A stretch of 64,000 nucleotides of DNA from Erinaceus europaeus (GCF_950295315.1 NC_080171.1:98929445-98993444), one strand, 5' to 3'; positions 11,275-23,245 are shown, counted from the stretch's first letter. Numbers and translations are program-made. The notes: generated from the letters alone by a model not told the origin.

Positions 11275-11940
11275 GGTCTTCATATATAATGATAGTACAT
11301 CATCATTTCCCACATGATTTCATAATATTCTTTCTCAGTGTATTAATTGTCTTCATCTTTTTTCAAGTCTTTTCTATTGCAATGGGTTTATTTCTTTTCC
11401 ACCCAGTTATTAGGTTGCTTTTTTTTCCTTGTGGAATTTTCTTAAAATGCATGGAAGCTTTTTAATCTGATGTAGTTCCATTTGTTTGTTCTTTGTTTCA
11501 TTTCACTTGTCCTTGCTTGGGGTTGAGTCTTTGCTTACACCTTTGATGTCAGCAAAATGTACTTTATTATTATTTACTATGTACTTTATATTATTTATTA
11601 TGTACTTTATTATTATTTACTTTTTTTTTTTTTTACTAAATTTTAAAATTATCTTTACTTATTGGATAGACAGCCAGAAATTGAAAGGGTAGGGGGAGAT
11701 AGAGAGAGAGGGAGAGAGACAGAGAGACACGTGCAGCCCTGCTTCATCACGTGCAAAGCTTTCCCCTTGCAGGTGAGAACTGGAGGCTGGAACCCAGATT
11801 CTTGAGCATTGTAATCATCAGGTAAGCCACCACCCGGCCCCTATCTGTGCACTTTATTGTTTCAGGTGTGATACCCAAGTCTTTAATTCCTTTTGAGTTA
11901 ATTTTAGTGTACTCCCTGGACTTTAAGATTAAATAGTTAC
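11275..11940 (-). mobile_element. Ancient L1, interrupted by SINE-B
   Basis: The antisense ORF2-tail motif GAAGCTTTTTAATCTGATGTAG and the later CCAAGTCTTTAATTCCTTTTGA are typical of old L1 3' regions. Confidence 0.7.
11618..11842 (-). repeat. SINE-B nested in old L1
   Basis: Antisense, with body CTGCAGCC-like and head GTAAGCCACCACCCGGCCCC. Confidence 0.85.
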
Positions 11941-12494
11941 TGAGGGTTGAAGAAGGTTCCTGGTGTGGCTGCCATACTCACAAAAAGGAAATGTGACTTC
12001 TCTGGCTTCTGGGATGGAAGCGTGCCCACAGTTACACCCAGGGTGCCTGGGATGTCTCAGATAGACGGCCCAATGTTTCTCAAGTCCTTTTCCAAACTTC
12101 CAATTATGCCTGGCCCTCCCTTCTCCCTGAAATTTGCCTCCCTTCCTTATGGAAAAAAAAGTCAGGTCTTACCAACTAATGAGTGCAAGGAGAGAATCTG
12201 CCTATTTTCTGCAGCCTTATTTTTGGGAGGGAGGAACTTTTGGTTTCCAGAGTAATCACGTGTGCATTTGGGGTGGGAGGAGCTAGCTGGCCTTTTCAGA
12301 TAGGGCTTAACATACAGTTCTCTTGCTAACCAGAGGATTACTTTTCTTTTAAGATTCTGTTTCTACCTTTACAGGAAATGTATATTCTTCATCCACATTT
12401 CTCCCATTGCCCTAGCTTCCAACTGATTTCCTATAGTTTTAATGCGATCTACCTCCTACCTGCCTTAGAAACGGTGAGGGTGGTGATGAGTATG
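11941..12494. other. No gene or clear repeat seen
   Basis: Unassigned; the ORF at 11947-12255 has no family resemblance. Confidence 0.5.
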
Positions 12495-12745
12495 TGAACA
12501 AGGTCGCAGCTGTGATTTATTGAATGTTTCCTACTTGATCTGCTCTGTGCCAATATGCACAGTATACACACTACCCTGTGAACCCCCTCAAACTTCTCTG
12601 AGGTAATGACCACTATTCTTCCTATTTTACATATGAGGGAAGAGAGACGGGCTAAGTCAGGCAATTTGCCAAGGACAGAAAGGAAGTGGTAAGTTTCAAA
12701 TCCAATAGAATTTTGACCCTGGTTTATCCGTTTTCAGAGCCACAG
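12495..12745 (-). repeat. MIR
   Basis: Antisense MIR: TATTTTACATATGAGGGAAG and CCAAGGACAGAAAGGAAGTG. Confidence 0.65.
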
Positions 12746-12804
12746 AGGTACCTGCTGTTTTTACCACTAGTGAGTGCTCTGTAGCTGTCTTGTTTTTAGC
12801 TTTT

Positions 12805-13113
12805 TAATATATATATATATATGTAAATTTATTTATTTATTTATTTTCCCTTGTTGCCCTTGTTTTTAAATTGTTGTAGTTATTATTGTTGTTGTTGTTG
12901 GTGTCGCTGTTGTTAAATAGGACAGAGAGAAACTGAGAGAGTAGGGGAAGATAGAGAGGGGGAGAGAAAGACAGACACCTGCAGACCTGCTTCACCGCCT
13001 GTGAAGTGACTCCCCTGCAGGTAGGGAGCTGGGGGCTGGAACCCGGATCTTTACTCAGGCCCTTGCACTTCACACCATATGCACTTAACCCACTGCGCTG
13101 CCTCCCAACTCCC
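12805..13113 (-). repeat. SINE-A
   Basis: Full antisense copy; the tail carries (TA)n and (ATTT)n. Confidence 0.9.
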
Positions 13114-13326
13114 ACTTTTTTTTTTTTTTTTTTACCAGACCTGTGATCAGAGAATATGAGCCTATGGAGGGTAGAGGTATTGAACCACAGACTGTTGAAT
13201 CCAGGTGTGCTTTGGGAACTATTTGTAGACTGAGAACAGATGCTTTGAGTATGGCTCACTATTCGCCAAGTGGGTATAGGTATTTCTGATTACTAAAGCA
13301 CAAATTCATTTAAAAGTTGGTGATTT

Positions 13327-13590
13327 GGTCGGGTGGTAGTGGAGCGGGTTAAGTGCACGTGGCGTGAAGCACAAGGACCGGCTTAAGGATCCCAGTTTGA
13401 GCCCTCAGCTCCCTACCTTCAGGGGAGTCACTTCACAGGAGGTGAAGCAGGTCTGCAGGTGTCTTTCTCTCCCCCTCTGTCTTCCCCTCCTCTCTCCATT
13501 TCTCTCTGTCCTATCCAACAATGACAGCATCAATAATAACTACAACAACAATAAAAACAACAAGGGCAACAAAAGGGGAAAAATATGATA
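13327..13590 (+). repeat. SINE-A
   Basis: Head GGTAGTGGAGCGGGTTAAGT through GGGCAACAAAAGGGG tail. Confidence 0.9.
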
Positions 13591-13687
13591 ACTGATTTTG
13601 AAATAAGCATGACTGAGGTATGCTACACTTGAACTTTGAATATATACCTGAGAAAACATGACTTCCTGAAGAGTTAGTGATTTGGCA

Positions 13688-13818
13688 GCCTGGGAGGGGA
13701 CATAGCAGATAGAGTGTCAGCCTTAACAACCATGAGTTACTGACTTCAACCCCCAGCACCACATCTATCAGTGATATTCTGGTTCTCTCTCTCATAGATA
13801 AATAAATCCTTTAAAAAG
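13688..13818 (+). repeat. SINE-D
   Basis: Head GACATAGCAGATAGAGTGTC, body TTCTCTCTCTCATAG, tail AATAAATCC. Confidence 0.6.
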
Positions 13819-13865
13819 TGATGATTTATAAGAGCTCTTTGTTATCAAGAATTCTCTCTCTCTCT

Positions 13866-14339
13866 TTTTTTTTAGTTTATTTATTTATTTATTTATTTTA
13901 AAAAGGAGACATTAACAAAATCGTAGGATAGGAGGAGTACAACTCCACACAGTTCCCACCACCAGATCTTTATATCCCATCCCCTCCCCTGATAGCTTTC
14001 CTGTTCTTTATCCCTCTGGGAGTATGGACCCAAGGTCATTGTGGGTTGCAGAAGGTGGAAGGTCTGGCTTCTGTAATTGCTTCCCCGCTGAACATGGGCG
14101 TTGACTAGTCAATCCATACTCCCAGCCTGCCTCTCTCTTTCCCTAGTAGGGTGGGTCTCTGGGGAAGTGGAGCTCCAGGACACACTGGTGGGGTCGTCTG
14201 TCCAGGGAAGTCTGGTCGGCATCACGCTGGCCTCTGGAACCGGGTGGCTGAAAAGAGAGTTAACATACAAAGCTGAACAAATTGTTGAACAATCATGGAC
14301 CTAAAGGCTGGAATAGTGCAGATGAAGTGTTGGGGGGGT
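13866..14339 (-). mobile_element. Young L1 3' end, 5'-truncated
   Basis: Very similar to 1289-1748, including the end at AAGTGTTGGGGGGGT. Confidence 0.78.
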
Positions 14340-14767
14340 ACTCACTGCAGACTATTGTGTACTTCTGCTTTCAGGTATATATTTTGCCCTGGTTTATGGA
14401 TACGTGTGAACATATGCTCTATCTCAGGGGACCTGGTCTATAACTAGGTTTGGGGGCTTTGTTAGGAAGTGAACCACCTGGAATGGAATTAGAGAATACT
14501 ATTAAAGGAAAGGTCTCATTCGAGTAATGAAGCAGAAGGGTTGTCATTCCACACCTGAAGCCTCTGTGCATAGTCTGAAGTGAAGCATGCTGAGGTGGCA
14601 CTCGTTGCGTTAATTAGGTTGGGATTGGTGGATGCAATATTATTTGATATGAATTGAGAGAAACATGCAGGAAAGTGGGCCCCACCCTAAGGTTCCAGGA
14701 CTGGGGGAAATATAGGCTCTATAGTGGAAATGTGAGGTTCCTGCTGTGTTAGGGTTCAAGAAGACAA
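14340..14767. other. No gene or clear repeat seen
   Basis: Unassigned upstream DNA. Confidence 0.5.
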
Positions 14768-14782
14768 TGGATAGTTATTCTT

Positions 14783-15138
14783 TTTTTTTTTTTTTCCCCT
14801 CCAGGGTTATTGCTGGGCTCAGTGCCTGCACCATGAATCCACCGCTCCTGGAGGCCATTTTTTTCCCCTTTTTGTTGCCCTTGTTGTTGTAGCCTTGCTG
14901 TGGTTATTATTATTGCCATTGTTGATATTGTTCACTGTTGGACAGGACAGAGAGAAATGGAGAGAGGAGGGGAAGACAGAGAGGGGGAGAGAAAGATAGA
15001 CACCTGCAGACCTGCTTCACCACCTGTGAAGCGACTCCCCTGCAAGTGGGGAGCTGGGGGCTCGAACTGGGATCCTCACGCCAGTCTCTGCACTTTGTGC
15101 CACATGCGCTTAACCCACTGCGCCACCGCCCGACCCCC
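14783..15138 (-). repeat. SINE-A, long, with 15-bp TSD
   Basis: Flanked by TGGATAGTTATTCTT at 14768-14782 and 15139-15153. Confidence 0.95.
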
Positions 15139-15354
15139 TGGATAGTTATTCTTATCATCACATTATTTGGTAATTGGGTTAACTTTGAAAAGTCCCTTTG
15201 TTAGGATTTGCTGTATAATACCCAACATCTTATATATAGCTGTGCCACCGGTTGGTTCTGTTCTCCCTGATCTAGGCTTTTGAGAGAGTCAATATATCAA
15301 AGACTCAGCCTATGTAAAAGACTCAGTCTTTGTTTTAAAAAGTTCGAGACATAC

Positions 15355-16050
15355 AATCAATTTTTCCCCTCTCATATTAATTAGTGATTTATATGACTAC
15401 AGAGTAATAGGAGTATACATAGACACCATTCCCATCACCAGAAGACTGTGGTCCGGTCCCCCCCCCCCCCCCCGCAGCCCCAGGAAGCTGAATGTCCACC
15501 CTCCCCCTCACCACAGGGTTTTTACTTAGGTGTCCTACTCTAGATTTAGTCAAATCCTGCTTTTAGTTTCCCTTTCTGTTTTTCTTTCTTCTGTTGATGA
15601 GTGGGATCATCCCATACTCATCTTTATCTTTCTGACTTAGCTCACTTAACATAATTCCTTCTAGCTCCATCCATGATGGGTCAGAGAAGGTGGGTTCATT
15701 GTTCTTAATAGCTGCATAGTATTCCATTGTGTATATATACCACAGCTTTATCAGCCACTCATCTGTTGTTGGGCACCTGGGTTCCTTCCAGGTTTTAGCT
15801 ATTACGAACTGCGCTGCTATGAACATAGGTGTACACATATCTTTTTGGTTGGGTGTTATGGAATCCTTGGGGTATATCCCCAGGAGAGGAATTACTGGGT
15901 CATATGGAAGGTCCATGTCTAGCCTTGTGAGAGTTCTCCAGACTGCTGTCCAGATAGGCTGGACCAATTTACATTCCCACCAGCAGTGCAGAAGGGTTGC
16001 TCTGTCCCCACAGCCTCTCCAGCATTTGTTGCTGCTGTCCTTTTTGATGT
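15355..16050 (-). mobile_element. L1 3' part: ORF2 C-terminus and 3'UTR
   Basis: The antisense frame 15563-15967 reads the L1 ORF2 C-terminal signature [17 protein letters not shown], then WYIYTMEYYAAIKNNE. The 3'UTR lies at 15355-15560 and carries a C15 run. The copy is 5'-truncated, so no reverse transcriptase or endonuclease domain is present. Confidence 0.9.
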
Positions 16051-16069
16051 ATGCCTCTTTCTCTCTACA

Positions 16070-16178
16070 GAGGATTGCTCAGCTCTGGCTTATGGGCTGC
16101 TGGGGACTGAACCTCGGACCTTTGGGCTTCAGACATGAAAATCTTTCTGCACAACCACTGTGCTATCTCCCCAACCTC
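16070..16178 (-). repeat. SINE-C
   Basis: Antisense: CTCAGCTCTGGCTTATGGGC ... CCACTGTGCTATCTCCC. Confidence 0.85.
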
Positions 16179-16179
16179 C

Positions 16180-16929
16180 AATAATGTTTTCTTTATCAAC
16201 AGATGTTGAAAAGAGACTGCAGGGTTATTTTCTTTCAAATTGAAAAGAAAGTTCTCTGAAATACCCCTTACATGATGTGTTACATCATCTGTCTGTGAAT
16301 GTATGCATTAATATTGTTCTGCACATGTGGACCATGTAAGATATTGTTTTGTACTTTTTTACTCAGTTTCTTTAGTTTTAACATGCATTTGTACTGCTTT
16401 TATATAAGAAACCCAAGAAGTTCTTATACTGGGCTGGATGTCAGGTTTCTGAGGATGAGGACAGGCCTTGTCCTTTCTACTTCGCTGGCTTCAGTACTCA
16501 GTACCTGGGTGCAGCGAGTGCTTATCACACGGCTATATGATGGCTGTGTGGCCCTACTTCAGCTCCTCAAATGTAGGCATTTCCCAAGAATTTGCCTTTC
16601 CTGGGCTTCCTCTCCAGTTTTGCTCTATTTTACAGCTTTGTCCCTTTTTCATGCTTAACCACAGATCTTCAAGCTCCCATCCACTGGCCAGGCCTGCTTA
16701 GCTTCTGTGACCAGATGTGATTAGGCACATTAGGGTAGTGTGGCCATCGACCAGACCCTCCATCCCTAGACCCAGCCCCCAACCCCAGCACTGCTGCTTT
16801 TTTTCTCTCCTCTACAGAGGAGACACACAAGGCATCTGGACACAGTAGTGCTGCCTCAACCCATTATCTTTTCCTCAGTGAGGAGGTGAGATGTTGGATA
16901 TTAAACACTTGGTGGGCTGTTTGGCTGTT
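16180..16929. other. No gene or clear repeat seen
   Basis: Unassigned 0.75 kb. Confidence 0.5.
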
Positions 16930-16942
16930 TGAAAGGAATGGG

Positions 16943-17221
16943 GGGGAGTCAGGCGGTAGCGCAGCGGGTTAAGCGCATGTGGCACAAAGCAAAAGGACTT
17001 GGTGTGTAATGATCCTGGTTCGAGCCCCAGGCAGGGGAGTCACTTCACAGGTGGTGAAGTATGACTGCAGGTGTCTATCTTTCTTTCCCCTGCCTCTCTC
17101 CATTTCTCTGTCCTATCTAACAACGATGACATCAGTAACAACAACAATAACTACAGCAACAATGAAAAACAACAAGGGAAACGAAAGGGAAAATAAATAT
17201 AAAAAAAAAAGAAAAAAAAAA
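16943..17221 (+). repeat. SINE-A
   Basis: Head GGCGGTAGCGCAGCGGGTTA; flanks GAAAGGAATGGGGG / GAAAGGAGTGGGGG look like a TSD with one mismatch. Confidence 0.9.
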
Positions 17222-17824
17222 AGAAAGGAGTGGGGGAGGGTGTGGGCGAGCCCTGCAGTGAGTGATAGCATTTCAAGCTGACATGTGCTGATGTGGCCAC
17301 AGTCTCTCTTTGAAAGCCGCCAGAGGCTGCTGCTTGCCAAGAAAAGAGGCTTGTTTGATGAGTTTGGAGAAGGTCGGGAGGAAGGGGTGATATAGCACTG
17401 GCATCCCATACAAGGGGCCATTCTGGAGTTTATGGAAGGTAACCCAACCTTTGAGAGATAGTTACCCTGGGAGAAAAACATTTTGGCAACACAAAGACCA
17501 ACTTACTATGGTTCAGAATAAAAATGAGTAGATAGGAAGATTGAGAGAAAGAGAGAGAGAGAATATGTGTTTGTGTGTGTACTGTCTTCCTGAAGTGAAC
17601 TAAGTGGTGGTGGTGGGGGCTCAGAGACCCTATTCATTTCCTTTCTGTTAATCTTTACCATAGCTTCTGTTCAAAACTGAGAAGAGTCTGCACAGACCCA
17701 AGTACTCAGAGAGCCACACACAGCACTCTGAGGAAGCAACTCTAAAATGGGGCTCAAGGTCCTTTTTCATACTTGTCTGAGACATTTGGAAGAAATCACT
17801 CTCTTATAACTGAACATTCTTGGC

Positions 17825-17855
<31 letters not shown>

Positions 17856-18330
17856 TCTTTTTTTTTTGTGAAATGATCTCCATAGGCTTAGGAAAAAGTG
17901 ATTATTTTGCCTTTTCAACAGTGGTTGCATCAGACTGCCTCTTGTTATTTTCTTGGTTTCCTGAACCTGAAACACTGAAGGAGTTTTGAACATTTGGAAG
18001 GAAACCAGGGTTGCATATGGGATTTTCCTTCCCCTTTCCAGGAGCCCACACACACCAGACCAGACTCTGTCATACAGAAACAAGAGACGTTGTCCTGTGG
18101 TTCTGATACAGCTGCCACGTTCTTGGGAAGTTACATCATGAAAGTTGCTTTTTCTTTTGCAGTGTTTTGGTTTCCAAGGAGGTATTAGCAATGTGTGTGT
18201 GTACCGTAAGGAGTGCTGGAAGGACAGGACTTTGATGTGGGATAGATTAATATGCCGACACTATTACTTCTGTGCCAGATGGATTTCTCGTCTGGTATGA
18301 GACCCTGACTGTGTGGGTACAAAGACTATA
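17222..18330. other. No gene seen; (TG)n and poly-T at 17822-17868
   Basis: Unassigned sequence apart from the TG dinucleotide run followed by T-rich DNA. Confidence 0.5.
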
Positions 18331-18332
18331 TG

Positions 18333-18600
18333 AGGGCCAGGAGACCCCTCTCCCAGCAGAGCACACATTTTACCATGTGGAAGGACCTGGGTTCAAACCC
18401 TTGGCCACCACCTGGAAGCACAGGCAAAGGTGATCACTAGTAGAGAAGCAGTGACGTATTTTTTTCCTCCCTCTCTCTGTCTCTGTTTCCTCTGTCTCTC
18501 ACTCTCTATCTGGGGGGAAGAAAGAATGAAGCCCCGATGAAGCCCTAGAGGAAAAACAAATAAACAAAAGCAAACAAGCAGACAGATGAACAAAACAAGA
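18333..18600 (+). repeat. SINE-E, diverged
   Basis: GACCTGGGTTCAAACCC B-box, CT-rich body, A/C-rich tail. Confidence 0.5.
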
Positions 18601-18626
18601 CCCCTTCACCCTGAATTATAACTTCT

Positions 18627-18668
18627 ACTATGTGCACTTAACCCAGTGCGCCACCACCTGGCTCCCTC
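18627..18668 (-). repeat. SINE-A head fragment
   Basis: GCACTTAACCCAGTGCGCCA only. Confidence 0.6.
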
Positions 18669-18724
18669 TGAATTATGACTTAATTTACCTCTGAGCCTCA
18701 GTTTTGCCATCTGTACAATTTTTT

Positions 18725-18803
18725 TTCTGCCATGCTGCAGGTTGAACCTCATATAAACAAAGTATACTCTCTGCCACTGAGCTACATCTCTGGCCCCCTG
18801 AGG
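18725..18803 (-). repeat. SINE-D/E fragment
   Basis: CTGCCACTGAGCTACATCTC head in antisense. Confidence 0.5.
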
Positions 18804-18837
18804 GAAAAAAAATATATATTTGACATGTATGTAATGA

Positions 18838-18980
18838 CTGGGGAGGAGGCTTAGTCAGTAAAGTACAGGACTTACAGACCTGGGGCCCTAGGTTTGATCC
18901 CCAGTACTATATATACCAGATATGATCATTCCTTGGTCCTCTCACTCATGAAACAAATACATCCTTTTCTTTAAAAAAAA
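18838..18980 (+). repeat. SINE-D
   Basis: First unit of a head-to-tail array of three different SINEs. Confidence 0.65.
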
Positions 18981-18989
18981 AAAAAAAGA

Positions 18990-19280
18990 GGGAGTCAGCG
19001 GTAGCGCAGCGGGTTAGGCGCAGGTGGCATAGGTGGTGCAAGGTGCAAGGACCAGAGTAAGGATTCTGGTTTGAGCCCTCGGCTCCCCACCTGCAGGGGA
19101 GTCGCTTCACAAGCGGTGAAGCAGGTCTGCAGGTGTCTATCTTTCTCTCCCCCTCTCTGTCTTTCCCTCCTCTCTTCATTTCTCTCTGTCCTATCCAACA
19201 ACAATGACATTAATAACTACAACAATAAAACAACAAGGGCAACAAAAGGGAATGAATAAATCAATATTAAATAAAAAAAA
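18990..19280 (+). repeat. SINE-A
   Basis: Second unit; it sits in the A-tail of the preceding SINE-D. Confidence 0.9.
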
Positions 19281-19281
19281 A

Positions 19282-19502
19282 AGACCAGTGGTGTCACACC
19301 TGGTTGAGCACACATTATAGTGCACAAGGATCCAGGTTTGAGCCCCCAGTCCCCACCTTCCAGGGCAAAGCTTCACAAATGGTGAAGCAGGGCTGTAGGT
19401 GTCTCTCTGTCTCTCTCCCTCTCTTATCACCCTCCCCTTTCAATGTCTGGCTGTGTCTATCCAGTAAATAAATAAACAATGATTAAAAAAAAAGAAAAAA
19501 AA
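19282..19502 (+). repeat. SINE-B
   Basis: Third unit; begins at the SINE-A tail. Confidence 0.85.
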
Positions 19503-19530
19503 TCATGTAACCCCTTAGGCAGAACCTGAA

Positions 19531-19604
19531 AGTTAACTGTGTTGATGACATAGGATTGCATGTGTCTAGTTAACTGTGGTGATGACATAGGATTACACGT
19601 GAAC
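19531..19604. repeat. 37-bp tandem duplication
   Basis: Two adjacent units starting AGTTAACTGTGKTGATGACA, 19531-19567 and 19568-19604, with a few mismatches. Confidence 0.9.
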
Positions 19605-20467
19605 TCTTGGAAGCCAGGGACTAGTCCTCTCTTGAGAGCTGGGCTTAGAAATGATGCCATCTACTTTGCTGAACACATGGGGAGACCAGATGCTCTGCTG
19701 GGGCTGTAGTATTAGGACATTTCATTAAAACACACTCCATGGGGAACCCCAACTGGCTTATTGGCTGCTGTGTCTCCAGTACCCCTTTTTGTCTAGGATG
19801 GTCTGTCATAACACAGAACTATCTGTGTTGGTCCATCTTCCAGTCTACTTGGGCTCTCTGTTTTGAGGCAGCCCTGGCACTTTAGCCCTCAGCCATTGCC
19901 TTTAAACTCCTGAGCTGACTTTAGTTTTACTTGAACTTTTCGAACTGTCCACTTTGAAGTCTGTGAGCTTTTTTGGGGGGTGGTGGTGGTGGTGGTGTTG
20001 GTTTCATTTGGAGAGTCCCATCCACCCACTTGGTTTCTAGGAAGTCTTTTCTTTTGCTCTAGAGGCTGGTTTCTCTCTCTCTGGCCCATCTTTTCTGCAC
20101 TGGAAAATTCTCAAAGTTTGCTTGTTTCTTTGTTTATTTTTGCTGATTAATAACACTCCCCTATTACCGTGTGGCAACACAGCATTGTTTTGGTATTTTA
20201 ATATTTGATTGGTTTAATGATATGTGGAAGGGGCAGTTAAGTGAGTCCATGACTCATGACACAGAATGGTGGCTGCTTTTTGTGTGGTATGATTTACAGA
20301 TTATAGAACTCATTCTATGTGTGCAGTTCAGTGAGTTGATGGAGCTGTATAACCGTCACCACAATCCAGCTTTAGCACATTTCCATCATCTTTGAGAAAT
20401 GCCTTGTGACCATTTGTAGTTAGTCCTCTGTATGAACCAGTCTACCATGAATATGCTGCTGCTTCTC
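19605..20467. other. No gene seen; (GGT)n near 19980-20000
   Basis: Unassigned sequence with a short GGT repeat. Confidence 0.5.
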
Positions 20468-20798
20468 CTTTTTTTTTTTTTTTTTTGCCTCCAGGGTTAT
20501 TGCTGGGGCTTGGTGCCAGCACTATGTCCATTGCTCCTGGAGGCTAGTTTTTCCCATTTTGTTGCCCTTGTTATAGTTGTTATTGTTGTTAGAGCTATTG
20601 TTGTTGTTGGATAGACAGAGAGAAATCAACAGAGGAGGGGAAGACAGAGAGGGGGAGAGAGACAGACACCTGCTTCTCCGACTGTGAAGTGACTCCCCTG
20701 CAGGTGGGGAGCTGGGGGCTTGAACCGGGATCCTCATGCCGGTCCTTGGCGCTTTATGCCACATGCGCTTAACCTGCTGCACTACCACCCAGCCCCCT
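20468..20798 (-). repeat. SINE-A, long
   Basis: Antisense with T-run, CCTCCAGGGTTATTGCTGGG module, and head CTTAACCTGCTGCACTACC. Confidence 0.92.
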
Positions 20799-20869
20799 AA
20801 AGTGGTTCTGGTCACTTTCAATTTGTCTTTTCCAGACACTTCATAGTAATGGCATCATCTAGTACAGGC

Positions 20870-21620
20870 ATTTGTGTCTGACTTCTTTTACTTAGCATAA
20901 TGTTATTGAGACTTAGTTGCATTATTTTTTTTATCAGTATTTTATTTCTTTTTTTTTTATTAGTAAGTAGTATTCCATTGTTTGAGTATATCAGTATTTA
21001 TCCATTTACTAGTTTGTTGATGCCCATTTAGATTTTCTTCCCCACTGTTTGGCTGTGATGACGCATGCCCCTGTAAACTTTCATGTCTTTATGTGGGTAG
21101 ACATTTTCCTTTTCCTTTAGGTAGATGTGTAGGAGTAGAATAGCTGTGCAGTTTGGTAAGTTTATGCTTTCTCTGTTATGAAACTGTCAGACTAGTTTGT
21201 AAAGATGCATCTTTGCCTTTCTGCCAGTGGAGTATGAGAGATGATTAGTACCATCTTTATGTGGCCATCCTAGTGGGCATTGTGGTTTTGATGTGCATTT
21301 CCCTTACTAGCCATTCAAATACTCTTTTAATATTTTTCTATTATCTTTATTTATTTATTGACTAGAGATAGGCAGAAATCAAGAGGGAAGGGGAAGAAAG
21401 AGAGGAAGAGAGAAACCTGCAGCCCTGCTTCATCACTTGTGAAGCTTTCCCCCTACAGGTGAGGACCACGGGCTTGAACCTGGGGCCTTGTGCACTGTAA
21501 CATTTGTACTCAACCAGGTGTGCCACCACCCGGTCCCACCACTCAGATATTCTTTTGGGTAATGCCTATTCAGATCTCCTGTATGGCTGCTCTTTAGGCC
21601 TGTGTCATTGATGATGGTCA
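20870..21620 (-). mobile_element. Ancient L1, interrupted by SINE-B
   Basis: Antisense old L1 3' region: AGTAGTATTCCATTGT and GTGGTTTTGATGTGCATTTC. It resumes after the SINE-B. Confidence 0.75.
21330..21538 (-). repeat. SINE-B nested in old L1
   Basis: Antisense; flanks CCATTCAAATACTCTTTT and CCACTCAGATATTCTTTT look like a diverged TSD. Confidence 0.88.
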
Positions 21621-21885
21621 TCATGTCTTCTAGGACAAAACTGAGAAATCAGTATTTTCAGGTATCACCTCCCTCTGCTTTTGGAAGATTTTGACCATGC
21701 TAGCACTGTTTTTCCTCTTAACGAAACCATACCTGACTAGTTCTTTTTATTATGCAGATTATCAAGCATTGAGAAAAGTTGAGACTAGTACAGTGAGTTC
21801 CGGTTAATGACTATCACTTGTTAGCCCATCTCTGTTTCTGTGTATCTTGTCAACCCATTTGGTAGTAAGCTGCAGACTCACTTTA

Positions 21886-22410
21886 TTTTATTGTTTTAGT
21901 TTCTAATAAATTTTTATTTTTATGTTCAAGACAAAGCACATACACAATTGATGTGGAAATAAATAACTATAAATGCATTTGGAAACTCACTTCCCCCTCA
22001 AAGTCAAATTTTTTCTTTTAAATTCATGAATCCACTGATTTTAAGAAATATGGCAAGTATAATACTAAAAGAGAAAGGAACCACAGTTTTGTAGAGAAAC
22101 ATATAGCCGCCTCTGACTATACAGTTTAGTTGATATTTTAATAATAGTAACACATACAGAAAAAGCACCTAAGATATACTCAACACTTTTACTCAGCTTT
22201 GTTCAAGAAGAAAAAGGCACAGATTTAAGGGGGGGGGGGAATAGTGGTTAAGAACATTATAAATGGGGCTTAGCCCAAAAAGTGACACTTATGAACTAAG
22301 AAGAAAAATGAACAAAAGGAAGTCTTTCTGATTATCTGCCTTCATTAAAGTGAATTTTAAATTGAAGTGTATAAACATGTGCTATAAAGTTGGTACTTAG
22401 GAACTATCTT
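21886..22410 (-). pseudogene. Retroposed 3'UTR-like sequence (unknown parent gene)
   Basis: A 525-bp AT-rich non-repeat segment lies between perfect direct repeats TGCAGACTCACTTTA (21871-21885, 22411-22425). Read on the - strand it ends with an AATAAA signal a short distance before an A-rich tail, as expected of a 5'-truncated processed copy of an mRNA 3' end. No protein frame is recognisable, so it is probably 3'UTR only. I do not recognise the parent gene. A G12 run lies near 22230. An unlisted retroposon is an alternative. Confidence 0.7.
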
Positions 22411-22425
22411 TGCAGACTCACTTTA

Positions 22426-22940
22426 CATCTAATTTTTGCCATCTGTGTTGCTTAAGGCTAAGGGCTTTTCCTACTTAACTAAGAAAATCGATGGTAATTC
22501 CAGTGATATTGCCTAATACCCACATTCACCTTATTTAATCCCTAAATATCATTTATAGCTCCAACAAGTTATTTTGGGAGTTTTGGAGAAGAAAGAAGGG
22601 GTGGTAGAAAGCACTCAGGCTGTTGCTGAGGAGACTGATGGAGATTCCGGAAGATGGTGAAGCAGATGTGAGGGGCCAGTCATTGGCGTCTTGGAGCCAT
22701 GAAGGGACACAGCCTGGACTCTGTTACAGCACTGCTCCATGATTGGCCCTGTGGCTGGGAGCTTGGGAGATTACAAAAACTTTCTTCTTTTTGACCTGTT
22801 TTCTCAGTGACCTTTGGGCTGGACCTTGCTTTCTTGAACTTATTTTCTCACTGGCACCAACAGATCGAGTATCTTAATTACTCATCATTTCCCCTCACAT
22901 ATCTGCTACACCACCTCTGTTTGCTCCTTCGGGTTAGAAA
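22426..22940. other. No gene or clear repeat seen
   Basis: Unassigned. Confidence 0.5.
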
Positions 22941-22954
22941 TTCTCTGTCCTCAG

Positions 22955-23245
22955 GAGTTGGGCGGTAGCACAGTGGGTTAAGCGCACATGGTATAAAGCG
23001 CAGGGACCAGCATAAGGATCCCGGTTCGAACCCCCAGCTCCCCACCTGCAGGGGAGTCGCTTCACAAGTGGTGAAGCAGGTCTGCAGGTGTCTATCTTTC
23101 TCTGTCCCTCTCTGTCTTCCCCTCCTCTCTCGATTTTCTCTCTGTCCTATCCAACAACAACGACATTAACAACAACAATAATCACTACAACAATAAAACA
23201 ACAAGAGCAACAAAACAGAATAAATAAATAAATATTTAAAAAAAC
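22955..23245 (+). repeat. SINE-A with 14-bp TSD
   Basis: TTCTCTGTCCTCAG at 22941-22954 and 23246-23259. Near-intact A box (TAGCACAGTGGGTTAAGCG) and B box (GGTTCGAACCC). Confidence 0.95.

Noticed and set aside
12001..12255. ORF at 11947-12255 as a possible small gene
   Set aside because: No family resemblance, no splice or promoter context, and not near any conserved sequence I can recognise.
15563..15967. 134-codon ORF as an independent gene
   Set aside because: It is the C-terminus of L1 ORF2 within a truncated L1.
22955..23035. tRNA gene from the A-box and B-box match
   Set aside because: It is the head of SINE-A; the cloverleaf is incomplete and the sequence is repeated tens of times in the window.
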